Source of the DNA: an uncultured Pseudomonadota bacterium
GTDB taxonomy: Bacteria; Pseudomonadota; Gammaproteobacteria; Steroidobacterales; Steroidobacteraceae
Length of the DNA stretch: 64,000 nt
Reading direction: 5' to 3'
Assembly: GCA_903879335.1 (NCBI GenBank)
Contig: CAIRLC010000019.1
Location: 186,001-250,000 of the forward strand
In this document: positions 29,733 to 40,018 of the stretch, in pieces
Numbering within the stretch: the stretch's first letter is position 1
How the letters are laid out: each line of letters begins with the position of its first letter
Translations under genes and position numbers: made by a program
The notes under the pieces: model-generated
What the model saw: only the letters and a program-made list of their open reading frames with translations
Told to the model about the DNA's origin: nothing
Databases searched by the model: none

Positions 29733-30773
29733 GTGACCACCCCTGACCGAGCGACCGCTCTTGAAGGCTGGTTTCACGAATGCCAGTCGGCATGGCTCTA
29801 CCGGCAAGTGGCGGCGGCGGAGCGGGACACGACGAAACGAGCGCTATTCGAAGCGCTCGCGGCGGCGGCCGACGAGCAATCCGCGACATGGTCCGGCCAT
29901 CTGCACGATCGCGTACCGCAGTTTAAGCCCAGCACGCGTGCCGTACTGGTCGCGGGCTTGGCCAGGCGCTTTGGGCCCGCTCGACTGAAAGGACCGCTGA
30001 TCGCGCTGAAATTACGCGGCTTATCGGTGTATGGCAGTGCAGCGGCAGGCCATGCGATGCCCACGCGCCTCGAAGAGGTAGGCCTACGCCACCGGGGCTT
30101 CGGCGGCGGGAACTTGCGCGCCGCCATCTTCGGCATCAACGATGGTTTGTTGTCGAACGCGAGCCTGATCTTAGGCGTCGCAGGTGCCGGTGGCGATGAG
30201 CACGCCTTAGTCGCCAGCGGATTAGCCGGACTATTAGCGGGTGCTCTGGCCATGGCTGCAGGGGAATACGTGTCCATGCGCTCGCAACGCGACATGTTCG
30301 AATACCAAATTGGACTGGAACGTGAGGAACTGGCCCAGTATCCAGAGGAAGAAGCCGAAGAGTTAGCGCTGATCTACACCGCTCGCGGAATGGATCCAAC
30401 TCAAGCCCGATTGGTGACGCGCGAGTTAGTTAAAGATCCAGACAAGGCGCTCGACGCACTCGCCCGCGAAGAACTTGGCTTAAATCCTGACGATCTCGGT
30501 TCGCCGTGGGGGGCTGCAGGCTCCTCATTCTTATCTTTTGCGCTCGGGGCCGCGCTGCCGCTCACGGCCTTTCTGGCCCATGCAAACTTACAGGTCACGG
30601 CAATGCTTGCTGCTGGTGGCACGCTCGTCGCGTTATTTATCGTCGGTCTCGCGGTCAGTCTGTTTTCTGGCCGCAGTGCAATCTGGGGCGGCCTGCGCAT
30701 GGTCGCCATCGGTGCCGGCGCCCTCTTGTCCACCTACGTGATCGGTCACTGGTTCAACGTGATCACGACCTAA
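29733..30773 (+). CDS. VIT1/CCC1-family transporter with N-terminal ferritin-like region (MbfA-like)
   Basis: GGGNLRAAIFGINDGLLSNASLILGVAGA, AGALAMAAGEYVSMRSQRD; N-terminal helical pair; GTG start inferred. Confidence 0.85.
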   Translation: MTTPDRATALEGWFHECQSAWLYRQVAAAERDTTKRALFEALAAAADEQSATWSGHLHDRVPQFKPSTRAVLVAGLARRFGPARLKGPLIALKLRGLSVYGSAAAGHAMPTRLEEVGLRHRGFGGGNLRAAIFGINDGLLSNASLILGVAGAGGDEHALVASGLAGLLAGALAMAAGEYVSMRSQRDMFEYQIGLEREELAQYPEEEAEELALIYTARGMDPTQARLVTRELVKDPDKALDALAREELGLNPDDLGSPWGAAGSSFLSFALGAALPLTAFLAHANLQVTAMLAAGGTLVALFIVGLAVSLFSGRSAIWGGLRMVAIGAGALLSTYVIGHWFNVITT

Positions 30774-30775
30774 GC

Positions 30776-31687
30776 TCAGCTGAGATCCGCGCGGGGATCG
30801 AATGGGAAGCGCGTGGCCATATCCGCATAAAAAGCGCGTGCCTCGTCGCTATCGGCTGGGGGCAGCACCACACGAAAAATCACGTACTGATCGCCGGCGG
30901 GATCGCCAGGCAAGCCTCGACTGCGCAGCCGCATTTTCTGGCCAGCACGCGCGCCAGGAGGCACCTTGAGATCAACCGAGCCCGCGAGCGTAGGCGTCGC
31001 GACCGTGGCACCGAGCGCCGCCTCCCACGGGGCCAACGGCAAGTCGAGCGATACGTCGCGACCATCCAAGCGGAAATAGCGATGTGGCGCGATGACCACC
31101 TCAAGCAGCAGCGAACCCGGACCGGCTGGACCCGGACCACCTTGGCCGGCAAGGCGAATGACCTGCCCGCTCACAACGCCAGCCGGCACGGTCACCCGCA
31201 AGGTGCGTTCTGTGCCATCGGCCCCTCGGAGTCGGACTTCCCGGCTAACGCCGCCGTATGCCTCTTCCAAGCTTAAGTCCAGCCGAGCGCGCACATCATC
31301 GCCACGGGTTCGTGCACGACCTGGCCGCTGTCCGGCGCGTGCAAAACCGCCGCCGTTGTCACCAAAAAGGCTCGAGAAGAAGTCACTGAACCCAGCATCG
31401 GGCCCAGCCTGGCCGTGGCGAAAGCCACCCTGCTGCCAGCCAGGTGGGGGCTGAAACTGTTGCCCACGCCCATACTGACTACCCAACTGATCGTAGGAGG
31501 CGCGTTTCTCGGGATCCTTTAAGACTTCATAGGCTTCCTGAACTTCCTTGAAGCTCGCCTCAGCATTTTTCTCCTTGGAGACATCGGGATGATATTTGCG
31601 CGCCAGTTTGCGATAGGCGCGCTTAATCTCATCGCCGGTTGCCGACCGTGCGACGTCAAGAACTTTGTAGTAGTCGCGATATTCCAT
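30776..31687 (-). CDS. DnaJ-class co-chaperone, CbpA-like
   Basis: DYYKVLDVARSATGDEIKRAYRKLARKYHPDVS (J domain, HPD) plus DnaJ C-terminal domain. Confidence 0.92.
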   Translation of the reverse strand: MEYRDYYKVLDVARSATGDEIKRAYRKLARKYHPDVSKEKNAEASFKEVQEAYEVLKDPEKRASYDQLGSQYGRGQQFQPPPGWQQGGFRHGQAGPDAGFSDFFSSLFGDNGGGFARAGQRPGRARTRGDDVRARLDLSLEEAYGGVSREVRLRGADGTERTLRVTVPAGVVSGQVIRLAGQGGPGPAGPGSLLLEVVIAPHRYFRLDGRDVSLDLPLAPWEAALGATVATPTLAGSVDLKVPPGARAGQKMRLRSRGLPGDPAGDQYVIFRVVLPPADSDEARAFYADMATRFPFDPRADLS

Positions 31688-31767
31688 GGAGCGTGATGTG
31701 CCTAATTGAGACTCTTGATGGTGCGTCGACACCGAAATTTCAAGGCCAACTCCTTATACTTTAACGG

Positions 31768-33150
31768 TTAGAACTCGACCTGTTGGCCGAACGCTGCAAT
31801 CCCTGCGACGGGAGCACCGAATTCCGCCTGGATCCGATCGCCCAACGCGTTGGCGGCGGCCGGTTCACCGTGGACGAGCCACACAGCCGGCAGTGTTTCA
31901 AATCCGCGGAGCCAGCTGATCAGCGCACCCTGATCCGCGTGTGCCGAAAATCCACCTAAAGTGGCGATCTCAGCCCGGACCGGCACACGTCCACCATCGA
32001 TATAAACGGCCTCCGGACGATCGATCAGGGTTCGACCAAGCGTCCCCTGCGCCTGAAAGCCGGTGAACATGACCGTCGTGTGCGGATTCGGGAGGTGATG
32101 CCGTAAGTGGTGACGAATCCGCCCGCCCTCACACATACCACTGGAGGCGATGATGATCGCGCCACCGGCGACCTGATTCAGCGCCATGGATTCGCTGACC
32201 GAATGTGTAAACCGCACATGACAGCGGCTACCAACATCTTGAACGCGTCGATAAAACTCACGGGTTTTTTCAGGATACAGCTCACTGTGACGACGGGTCA
32301 GCTCGGTCACTTCCGTCCCAAGCGGCGAATCCACGAAAATGTCGAGCGAGGGCAATCGACCCTCGAAGGTCAGACGCTCGAACCAGTAGAGAATCTCCTG
32401 CGTTCGACCGACGGCAAACGCCGGCACAATCAGGTTGCCGTGCTTGGCATTGAGCGTACGCGTGACGATTGCAACCAACTCCTCCAGCGTATCGGGCTGC
32501 GACTTATGTAATCGATCGCCGTACGTGGATTCGAGCAACAGGAGGTCTGCTCGTCGAATCAGCTCGGGTTCGCGCAAAAACGGATGCCCTGCCTGCCCAA
32601 TGTCACCACTAAACACCACGGTTCGCGACGCTGCGCCCTGCCCGAGACTCAGTTCTGTAATCGCAGCTCCCAATATATGTCCGGCCTCATGTAGGCGCAC
32701 CCGGGCGTCCGGCCCCACCCGCTGCCAATCACCGTATCCGACTGGACGAATGAGGCCCAGAACGCCTTCGACATCATCGAGACTGTACAGCGGCACCTCC
32801 GCATGGCGGCCACGCCGTTGATGGCGCTCAAAATCAGAGTGCTGAATCCGCGCGCTGTCTTTCAAAAGTAATTCAGTCAATTCGGCCGTCGCAGTCGTGG
32901 TGTAAATGGGCCCTCGATAGCCTTCGCGCCACAAACGCGGCAACAGGCCGCTATGGTCGATATGGGCATGAGAGAGCACCAACGCATCCAGCGCCGTTGG
33001 ATCAAAGCCAAAACCCGCCCGATTCTGGGCGGACGACTCATGACCGCCTTGGAACATTCCACAATCCAACAGAATTCGCGTCTGTCCGGTCTCAATAAGG
33101 TGCCGAGAGCCTGTGACCGTGCCCGCCGCACCGAGAAAAGTCAGTCGCAT
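31768..33150 (-). CDS. MBL-fold beta-CASP RNA metallo-hydrolase
   Basis: LSHAHIDHSGLLPRL, LLLESTYGDRLH, FSAHADQGALISWL. Confidence 0.92.
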   Translation of the reverse strand: MRLTFLGAAGTVTGSRHLIETGQTRILLDCGMFQGGHESSAQNRAGFGFDPTALDALVLSHAHIDHSGLLPRLWREGYRGPIYTTTATAELTELLLKDSARIQHSDFERHQRRGRHAEVPLYSLDDVEGVLGLIRPVGYGDWQRVGPDARVRLHEAGHILGAAITELSLGQGAASRTVVFSGDIGQAGHPFLREPELIRRADLLLLESTYGDRLHKSQPDTLEELVAIVTRTLNAKHGNLIVPAFAVGRTQEILYWFERLTFEGRLPSLDIFVDSPLGTEVTELTRRHSELYPEKTREFYRRVQDVGSRCHVRFTHSVSESMALNQVAGGAIIIASSGMCEGGRIRHHLRHHLPNPHTTVMFTGFQAQGTLGRTLIDRPEAVYIDGGRVPVRAEIATLGGFSAHADQGALISWLRGFETLPAVWLVHGEPAAANALGDRIQAEFGAPVAGIAAFGQQVEF

Positions 33151-33292
33151 CGGGGATTTACCTCCAAAATGAGTGCTGCCGAGTCGTCGTTGGACGGATT
33201 AAGCACACTTCATCGTCCCATGAGCCCAAAGTGTGGCCGGTCGTGCAAGGGGTGGTTATGATTAACGTTTATTTTCCTGAGAGTTACGCCAC

Positions 33293-34966
33293 ATGAGCGG
33301 CGAATTGGACCAAGGGCGCCCGGGGCGTGCCTACACGCTCCTGCTGCTCGCCTTTGCTCTGGCGTATCTCGCTTTGCTGGGCGTGCGCCCGCTGTTCAAC
33401 CCAGACGAAGGTCGTTATGTCGATATTCCGACTGAAATGTTGGCGTCGCACGACTTTGTTTTGCCACATCTCAACGGCGTCGCCTATCTGGAGAAACCAC
33501 CGCTGCAGTATTGGCTGAGCGCGGCCACACTCTCGGTCTTCGGCCATAACGAATGGGCGGGGCGCCTCGTTGCCGCCTTAGCGGCCCTGTTGGGCGTCGT
33601 GACCGTCAGGCGCTTAGCGCTACGCCTTTACGGTCCTGAGCGAGCGCGCTTTGCAGCTATCATGACGGCCAGCATGCTGCTCTACGTGCTCATGGGTCAG
33701 CTAACGACCTTGGACATGCTGCTCAGCACGTGGTTGACGATCGCGATTGCCGGGTTCTGTCTGGCGCAAGCAGATCGAGAGCATGCGCCTACAGCCACTC
33801 GTCAATGGATGCTCGTCTGTTGGGCCGCCATGGGCGCTGCGACGCTCACCAAAGGCCTGATCGGTCTGGTTTTGCCGGGTGGCGTGCTGGTTTTATACAC
33901 GTTGCTGCAGCGCGACTGGACGGCGTGGCGCCACTTACATCTCGGTAAGGGCCTCCTGTTATGCGCAGCCATCGTCGTCCCGTGGTTTGTAATGGTCGAA
34001 CGGGCCTATCCAGGCGCTTTTGACTTTTTGATCATTCGTGAACATTTCCAACGTTATCTGACGAAGATGCATGACCGCTACGAACCGTGGTGGTTTTTCA
34101 TCGAGATCATTGCCGCGGGCTCGCTGCCGTGGCTACCGCAGATTGTTTCGGCCTACCTGTACGGATGGCGGGCCCGCGTCGCTCGCGGCCACTTTGATGC
34201 TGATCGCGTATTGTGGGTCGCTGCCGTCTTTATCGTCGCGTTTTACTCGGCTTCAGATTCTAAGCTCGCCCCCTACGTGCTGCCGGTCCTGCCGGCACTC
34301 GCACTGCTCGGTTCGCGGATCGATGCGGCGGGCGAGCGGCTGCTGCCTTGGAATAGCCGTCTGATGATTCTGCTCGGCATCGCCGCACTGATCGCAGCAG
34401 CAGCGGCAGGCCACAGTGAGACGCGCGTGATGCAGGCCTGGCGGATCGCGCAGTTGCGGCCATGGTTCGTGGGGGTTGGACTGCTCTATGTCGCCGGCGG
34501 ACTGAGCAGTTTTTGGGCTGCGAGGCGCGCTCGTTTTGACGCAGCCCGATTACTCATCGCCGCCACAGGCTTCAGCGCCGTGATGGTTTTGGCGACCGGT
34601 GCATTCACGTCTATCGCCACGCTTTATTCGATCAAGCCACTGCTGAGTCGTGTGGGGACGATCGATCCAGAGGGCACGATCTACACCGTCCGCGATTACG
34701 ACTGGACCTTACCCTTTTATGCCGGACATCCGGTCATACCGGTTGTATATACCGGCGAAATGGAGATGGGATTAAACGCCGCTCCATCCCACGGAGTGCG
34801 GTCACTCGATGCCTTTGTACAACTCTGGCGCGAACCGACCGATACGAACCTTAAGCCCATGTACGCACTCGTTCGGCTGGAGGATTTCGATCACTTCAGC
34901 GCGGCCGGGTTGCCTATGCATGAACTCGCGCGTGACTTTGATCACGTCTTCGTCAGCCGATGGTGA
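33293..34966 (+). CDS. arnT: ArnT-type aminoarabinosyltransferase / GT-C glycosyltransferase
   Basis: RPLFNPDEGRYVDIPTEML, YLEKPPLQYWLSA, multi-TM; first gene of arn cluster. Confidence 0.85.
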   Translation: MSGELDQGRPGRAYTLLLLAFALAYLALLGVRPLFNPDEGRYVDIPTEMLASHDFVLPHLNGVAYLEKPPLQYWLSAATLSVFGHNEWAGRLVAALAALLGVVTVRRLALRLYGPERARFAAIMTASMLLYVLMGQLTTLDMLLSTWLTIAIAGFCLAQADREHAPTATRQWMLVCWAAMGAATLTKGLIGLVLPGGVLVLYTLLQRDWTAWRHLHLGKGLLLCAAIVVPWFVMVERAYPGAFDFLIIREHFQRYLTKMHDRYEPWWFFIEIIAAGSLPWLPQIVSAYLYGWRARVARGHFDADRVLWVAAVFIVAFYSASDSKLAPYVLPVLPALALLGSRIDAAGERLLPWNSRLMILLGIAALIAAAAAGHSETRVMQAWRIAQLRPWFVGVGLLYVAGGLSSFWAARRARFDAARLLIAATGFSAVMVLATGAFTSIATLYSIKPLLSRVGTIDPEGTIYTVRDYDWTLPFYAGHPVIPVVYTGEMEMGLNAAPSHGVRSLDAFVQLWREPTDTNLKPMYALVRLEDFDHFSAAGLPMHELARDFDHVFVSRW

Positions 34967-34970
34967 TGCC

Positions 34971-36092
34971 ATGAGCTCAACCTTTTTACCATTCACCCGC
35001 CCGTCCATCGACGATGAAACGATCGCTGATGTCGTCGCAGTACTTAAGGGTGGTTGGATCACCACGGGACCGAGGGTCGCGGCGCTAGAAAAAGCCCTAT
35101 CAGATTACCTCGGTGGTCGGTTCGTGCGCAGCATGACCTCAGCCACCGGCGGCATGGAAATGGCACTCAAGGCCATGGGCGTAGGCCCCGGCGATGAAGT
35201 TGTGGTTCCGGCCATGACTTTTGCCGCTTCGGCCAATGTGGTTGAACGACTAGGTGCCCGAGCTATCTTTGTGGATGTCGAATTGCGCTCCCGCAATGCG
35301 ACCCCCGCGGCTCTTGCGGCGGCGATAACGCCCCGAACGAAAGTCCTCATGCCAGTCCATTTCTCCGGCCTCGCCGTAGACATGGATGGGGTGTTGGAAC
35401 TCGCAACACAGCACCGCTTGCGCGTGTTGGAAGATGCCGCGCATGCCATTGGCACGCGCTATAAGGGACGTCTCATCGGCAGCTTTGGCGACGTGGCTAG
35501 CTTCAGCTTCCATGCAAACAAGAACATGACCTGTATCGAAGGTGGCGCGTTGTCTTACACCGATACAGCGCTGACTACGCCGCTGGAACGCGAGCGATTT
35601 CACGGCATTGCCAAAGATGCGGCGGGCAACATTGATATCGAAACCGCTGGCGGAAAGTTCAATTTGACCGATGTCGCCGCAGCGGTCGGGCTTGGTCAGT
35701 TGCGGCACCTCGAGGGCTTCAACAGGCGTCGAGGCGAACTCGCCGCACGCTATGAAGCTCGCTTATCTCCCTACGTCGAAGCCGACCGCCTCCCGCAGAC
35801 TGGGGACGGGCACAGCTGGCATATGTACCCGCTGTTATTGCCCCTTGCCGAACTGGGCACAACGCGCGATGCGTTCATCGCCGCAATGCGCGAGCGCAAT
35901 ATTGGACTTGGCATCCACTATCCTTGCCTACCCGCGATGAGCCACTACCGCTCGCTCGGCTGGAATCCGGCCGATTTCCCGAACGCGGCACGAATTGGCG
36001 CAGAAACCGTGACTCTGCCACTCTTCCCCGCCATGGCCGACCACGATGTCGACCGTGTCTGCGATGCCCTACTCGAACTTTTGCCGCGTTGA
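34971..36092 (+). CDS. arnB: UDP-4-amino-4-deoxy-L-arabinose aminotransferase (DegT/DnrJ/EryC1)
   Basis: GGWITTGPRVAALEKAL, VLEDAAHAIGTRYKGR, ASFSFHANKNMTCIEGGAL; start ATG 34971. Confidence 0.92.
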   Translation: MSSTFLPFTRPSIDDETIADVVAVLKGGWITTGPRVAALEKALSDYLGGRFVRSMTSATGGMEMALKAMGVGPGDEVVVPAMTFAASANVVERLGARAIFVDVELRSRNATPAALAAAITPRTKVLMPVHFSGLAVDMDGVLELATQHRLRVLEDAAHAIGTRYKGRLIGSFGDVASFSFHANKNMTCIEGGALSYTDTALTTPLERERFHGIAKDAAGNIDIETAGGKFNLTDVAAAVGLGQLRHLEGFNRRRGELAARYEARLSPYVEADRLPQTGDGHSWHMYPLLLPLAELGTTRDAFIAAMRERNIGLGIHYPCLPAMSHYRSLGWNPADFPNAARIGAETVTLPLFPAMADHDVDRVCDALLELLPR

Positions 36093-36102
36093 GGCCTATC
36101 CC

Positions 36103-37071
36103 GTGACCGCACCTGTCCTGTCTGTCGTCATCCCGGTCTTCAACGAAGAGGCGGTTCTGCCGTCGCTGTTTGATCGCCTGTACCCAGCACTTGATGCGTT
36201 AGATCGTCCTTATGAGGTTGTCTTCGTCAACGACGGCAGCCGTGACAATTCTGTGGCCTTACTGCGCGCGCAGTACCAGCGTCGACCACACGAAACGCGT
36301 GTCGTTCTGCTGCAGGTTAATTTTGGCCAGCATGCGGCAATTTTGGCCGGCTTCGCGCGTTCGCGCGGCGCTTACGTCGTCACCTTAGATGCTGATCTAC
36401 AAAATCCGCCCGAAGAAGTTGGCCGTTTGTTAGAGCAATTGGAAGCCGGCTACGACTACGTCGGCACTTGGCGTGCAAAGCGCCAAGACAATTGGTTCCG
36501 CAAATATGCGTCGCGGGTCGTGAATGTGGTTCGAGCCAAACTCACCGGCATTCGTATGGCGGATCACGGGTGCATGCTGCGTGGCTACGCTCGGCCTGTC
36601 ATCGATGCGATCAATGCCACGCGGGAAAACGTCACTTTCATTCCAGCGCTCGCATCGATTTATTCTGCGCGATCCATCGAGATTGAAGTTCAACACGATG
36701 AGCGAATCGCCGGCACCTCGAAATACTCGCTGCTACGCTTAATCCGACTGACCTTCGACCTGATGACCGGCTTCTCGACCGTGCCGTTGCAGGTGTTTTC
36801 GTTGGTGGGATCGGTGGTCTCTGCGTTGTCAGCGATTTTGGTCGTGTACATGCTCGGACGACGTCTGTTTTTGGGCCCAGAAGTCGACGGAGTCTTCACC
36901 CTGTTCGCCATCGTCTTTTTCTTCCTCGGCATTGCGCTTTTTGGGATCGGACTCTTGGGCGAATACATCGGACGCATCTATCTGCAGGTGCGGCAGCGCC
37001 CGCGCTACTTGATCGGCGCGGTGCTGGGTGAATCCGCGGATGAGCCGCGCGGTTCTCGCCGGGACGAGTGA
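36103..37071 (+). CDS. arnC: Undecaprenyl-phosphate Ara4FN transferase
   Basis: LSVVIPVFNEEAVLPSLFDRLYPALDAL, VTLDADLQNPPEEV, C-terminal TM helices; GTG start. Confidence 0.92.
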   Translation: MTAPVLSVVIPVFNEEAVLPSLFDRLYPALDALDRPYEVVFVNDGSRDNSVALLRAQYQRRPHETRVVLLQVNFGQHAAILAGFARSRGAYVVTLDADLQNPPEEVGRLLEQLEAGYDYVGTWRAKRQDNWFRKYASRVVNVVRAKLTGIRMADHGCMLRGYARPVIDAINATRENVTFIPALASIYSARSIEIEVQHDERIAGTSKYSLLRLIRLTFDLMTGFSTVPLQVFSLVGSVVSALSAILVVYMLGRRLFLGPEVDGVFTLFAIVFFFLGIALFGIGLLGEYIGRIYLQVRQRPRYLIGAVLGESADEPRGSRRDE

Positions 37072-38009
37072 TGCGCACCACGGCAATCGTCTTCGCTTAC
37101 TCCGAAGTGGGTGCTCGCGGCCTTCAGACGCTCCTGGAGGCAGGCATTGACGTACGCCTCGTCTTCACCCACGAAGACGACCCAAATGAGCAGCGCTGGT
37201 TCGCCAGTGTGGCGGACGTCGCCCAACGTGCCGGCGTGCGGACCGTGGCCCCAGCCGACCCGGCGACGCCCGAGTGGCTGGCAGAAATTGCCGCCATCGC
37301 GCCCGAGTTCGTGTTCTCGTTCTATTATCGGCGCATGCTGCCGGAGTCGATCCTAGTGCTCGCGCGCCAAGGCGCATTGAACATGCATGGCTCGCTGCTA
37401 CCGAAGTACCGTGGACGCGCGCCAGTGAATTGGGCCGTGCTGAACGGCGAGACCGAAACCGGTGCGAGCCTGCATTACATGGTGGCCAAACCGGATGCCG
37501 GTCCGCTGGTCGATCAAGAATCGGTACCGATTGGCCCTGACGATACCGCCTTTGAGGTGGCTGACCGGGTCGCAAGTGCGGCCGTGACGGTCCTCAAGCG
37601 GGCGTTACCGGGTCTAGTGGCTGGGACGGCGCCGAAAATTCCGCTTGATCTGAGTCAGGGCTCATATTTCGGTGGCCGCAAACCCGCTGACGGGGAGTTA
37701 TCGCTATTTTGGCCGGCCCAGCGCTTCCATAATCTGGTGCGTGCCGTGGCCCCACCGTTCCCGGGCGCGTTTCTGAGGCTCGGTAATGTCATAATTCGGA
37801 TTCATCGGACCCGGCTCCTGCCGCCGGCCGAGGCGACGTGCTCCGGCCCGTTGCTCGAAATCGAGAACGAACGCCTGATTGCGACCTGCGCTGATGGTGG
37901 CCGACTTGAGATCCTTGAGGCAGTGATGGACAACGGCGCCTTTGACACAGCGCGCTTCCGAACGACATTCGGTTGCGCGGCCGTGTACGCCACCCCAAAC
38001 GGGACCTGA
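37071..38009 (+). CDS. UDP-4-amino-4-deoxy-L-arabinose formyltransferase (separate ArnA formyltransferase domain)
   Basis: FSFYYRRMLPESILVLARQGALNMHGSLLPKYRGRAPVNWAVLNGETETGASLHYM. Confidence 0.9.
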   Translation: MRTTAIVFAYSEVGARGLQTLLEAGIDVRLVFTHEDDPNEQRWFASVADVAQRAGVRTVAPADPATPEWLAEIAAIAPEFVFSFYYRRMLPESILVLARQGALNMHGSLLPKYRGRAPVNWAVLNGETETGASLHYMVAKPDAGPLVDQESVPIGPDDTAFEVADRVASAAVTVLKRALPGLVAGTAPKIPLDLSQGSYFGGRKPADGELSLFWPAQRFHNLVRAVAPPFPGAFLRLGNVIIRIHRTRLLPPAEATCSGPLLEIENERLIATCADGGRLEILEAVMDNGAFDTARFRTTFGCAAVYATPNGT

Positions 38010-38021
38010 GAGTAGAACAAC

Positions 38022-39074
38022 ATGAAAAAAGTATTGATCCTTGGCGTGAACGGCTTCATCGGCCACCACTTGAGCCGTGCCATCCTCGAGCAAACGGATT
38101 GGCAGATTTGGGGTATGGACATGCAGGACGATCGCGTCCGCCACCTCAAGGACAACCCGCGCTTTCACTTTTTTGAAGGCGATATCACGATCAATAAAGA
38201 GTGGGTCGAGTACCACATCCGTAAGTGCGACGTCATTCTTCCCTTGGTTGCGATTGCGACGCCGCAAACCTATGTGCGCGATCCGCTGCGCGTCTTCGAA
38301 TTGGATTTTGAAGCCAACCTGCCGCTGATTCGGCAGTGCGTCAAATACAAGAAGCGCGTCGTTTTCCCGTCCACCTCTGAGGTGTACGGCATGAGCGAAG
38401 AATCGGTGTTCCACCCACACACGTCACCGTTAGTTTGCGGACCGATCGAAAAGCAGCGCTGGATTTACTCCTGCAGCAAGCAGCTTTTGGATCGCGTCAT
38501 TTTCGCTCATGGTCAGCGAGACGGTCTTGATTTCACGTTGATTCGCCCATTTAATTGGGTGGGACCTGGCCTCGATTCGCTGGCGACGGCGAAAGAAGGC
38601 TCAAGCCGCGTAGCCACGCAGTTCCTCGCGCACATTGTCCGCGGCGAAGACATCAAGCTCGTAGACGGCGGCGCGCAGCGTCGCTGTTTCACCCACATCG
38701 ATGATGGTATCGACGCGCTTGTTCGTGTGATTCGCAACGAGGGCGGCATCGCCTCGGGCAAGATCTATAACATCGGCAACCCGGACAACGATCTGTCGAT
38801 TCGCGAATTGGCTGAGCGCATGATCGCCATGGGTCGCCAGCATCCCGCCTATGCCAAGAATGCAGCCAATGTCGGCATCCGTGAAGTCAGCTCCGGCGAG
38901 TTCTACGGCAAAGGCTATCAAGACGTTAAGACTCGCGTGCCTTGGGTGAACAACACCAAAGAAGAGCTGGGCTGGTCACCTAAGGGCTCGATGGATGACA
39001 TCTTGCACGCTGTGTTTGAAGGTTATGCCGCCGAGGTGACGGCTGCCGCGGACCTGTTGGACGACGGTGCCTGA
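38022..39074 (+). CDS. UDP-glucuronate decarboxylase/dehydrogenase (separate ArnA C-terminal domain)
   Basis: KKVLILGVNGFIGHHLSRAIL, PSTSEVYGMS, RWIYSCSKQLLDRVIFAHG, RPFNWVGPGLDSL. Confidence 0.92.
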   Translation: MKKVLILGVNGFIGHHLSRAILEQTDWQIWGMDMQDDRVRHLKDNPRFHFFEGDITINKEWVEYHIRKCDVILPLVAIATPQTYVRDPLRVFELDFEANLPLIRQCVKYKKRVVFPSTSEVYGMSEESVFHPHTSPLVCGPIEKQRWIYSCSKQLLDRVIFAHGQRDGLDFTLIRPFNWVGPGLDSLATAKEGSSRVATQFLAHIVRGEDIKLVDGGAQRRCFTHIDDGIDALVRVIRNEGGIASGKIYNIGNPDNDLSIRELAERMIAMGRQHPAYAKNAANVGIREVSSGEFYGKGYQDVKTRVPWVNNTKEELGWSPKGSMDDILHAVFEGYAAEVTAAADLLDDGA

Positions 39075-39080
39075 GCTCCT

Positions 39081-39989
39081 GTGAGAATCGCGCTCAAAGT
39101 TGACGTCGACACGTACCGGGGCACCCAGGAAGGGGTCCCGGCATTGGTCAACGGCTTAGATGCGCGCGGACTCAAAGGCAGCTTTTACTTCAGCTTGGGC
39201 CCAGACCACACCGGTTGGGCCCTTCGGCGGGTGTTTCGTCCGGGCTTCCTGAAAAAAGTACAGCGCACCTCAGTCGTCAGCCATTACGGCATTCGGACTT
39301 TGCTGTACGGCACCTTGCTCCCCGGCCCTCATATCGCCCGCAAGCTCGGCGATGTTCTGCGCTGGACCGGGAGCCGGGGCCATGAGACTGGCATCCACTG
39401 TTACGACCACGTCTACTGGCAGGATAACGTCGCCAACCGCGGCCCCGATTGGACCACGCGTCAGTTCCTGCGGGCCTGCGACGCGTACCGGGCGACCTTT
39501 GGTCTAGCCGCGAAAGCGCACTGCGCGGCCGGTTGGCAATTGAACCCAACCCTGTTTGCGCTCGAAGATGCGGCCGGCTTGGATTACGCCTCCGATACGC
39601 GAGGCACACATCCTTTCCTGCCCGTCATGGGCGCTGTCCGCGCGGGTTGCCCGCAACTGCCCACGACCCTGCCGACCCTCGACGAACTGGTGGGCCTTAA
39701 CGGCCTTACCGTCGATGGAGCGATTGATCAGATCCTGGATCTGACGGATCACCCCAATGCGGCAGGGCTGCATGTCTATACCTTGCATGCGGAATTGGAG
39801 GGACAGCGCTTTCTGGCGCCGTTCCTGCGCCTCGTTGACACCTGGCGAGCGCGTGGTTTCACGGTCGGTACCATGGGCGAGGCCGCCGCCGAGCTCGATC
39901 CGCGCAGCCTACCCCGCCATTCGGTGGTGATGGGCGAACTCGAGGGGCGCAGCGGCCTGCTGGGTCTACAAGCTGAGGCTGTAGCCTAA
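39081..39989 (+). CDS. arnD: 4-deoxy-4-formamido-L-arabinose-phosphoundecaprenol deformylase
   Basis: LKVDVDTYRGTQEGVPALV, GSFYFSLGPDHTGWALRRVFRPGFLKKV, ETGIHCYDHVYWQD. Confidence 0.94.
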   Translation: MRIALKVDVDTYRGTQEGVPALVNGLDARGLKGSFYFSLGPDHTGWALRRVFRPGFLKKVQRTSVVSHYGIRTLLYGTLLPGPHIARKLGDVLRWTGSRGHETGIHCYDHVYWQDNVANRGPDWTTRQFLRACDAYRATFGLAAKAHCAAGWQLNPTLFALEDAAGLDYASDTRGTHPFLPVMGAVRAGCPQLPTTLPTLDELVGLNGLTVDGAIDQILDLTDHPNAAGLHVYTLHAELEGQRFLAPFLRLVDTWRARGFTVGTMGEAAAELDPRSLPRHSVVMGELEGRSGLLGLQAEAVA

Positions 39990-40018
39990 AACCAGCGCGA
40001 AGCGCATGCAAAGCGCCC

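Noticed and set aside
30775-30784. CTCAGCTGAG palindrome at the convergent VIT/dnaJ junction
   Set aside because: A 10-bp palindrome without a loop cannot form a proper hairpin, and such short palindromes are expected by chance.
33151-33292. PmrA or PhoP box upstream of arnT
   Set aside because: Only isolated half-sites (TTAAG, GTTTA) found, without a correctly spaced second half.
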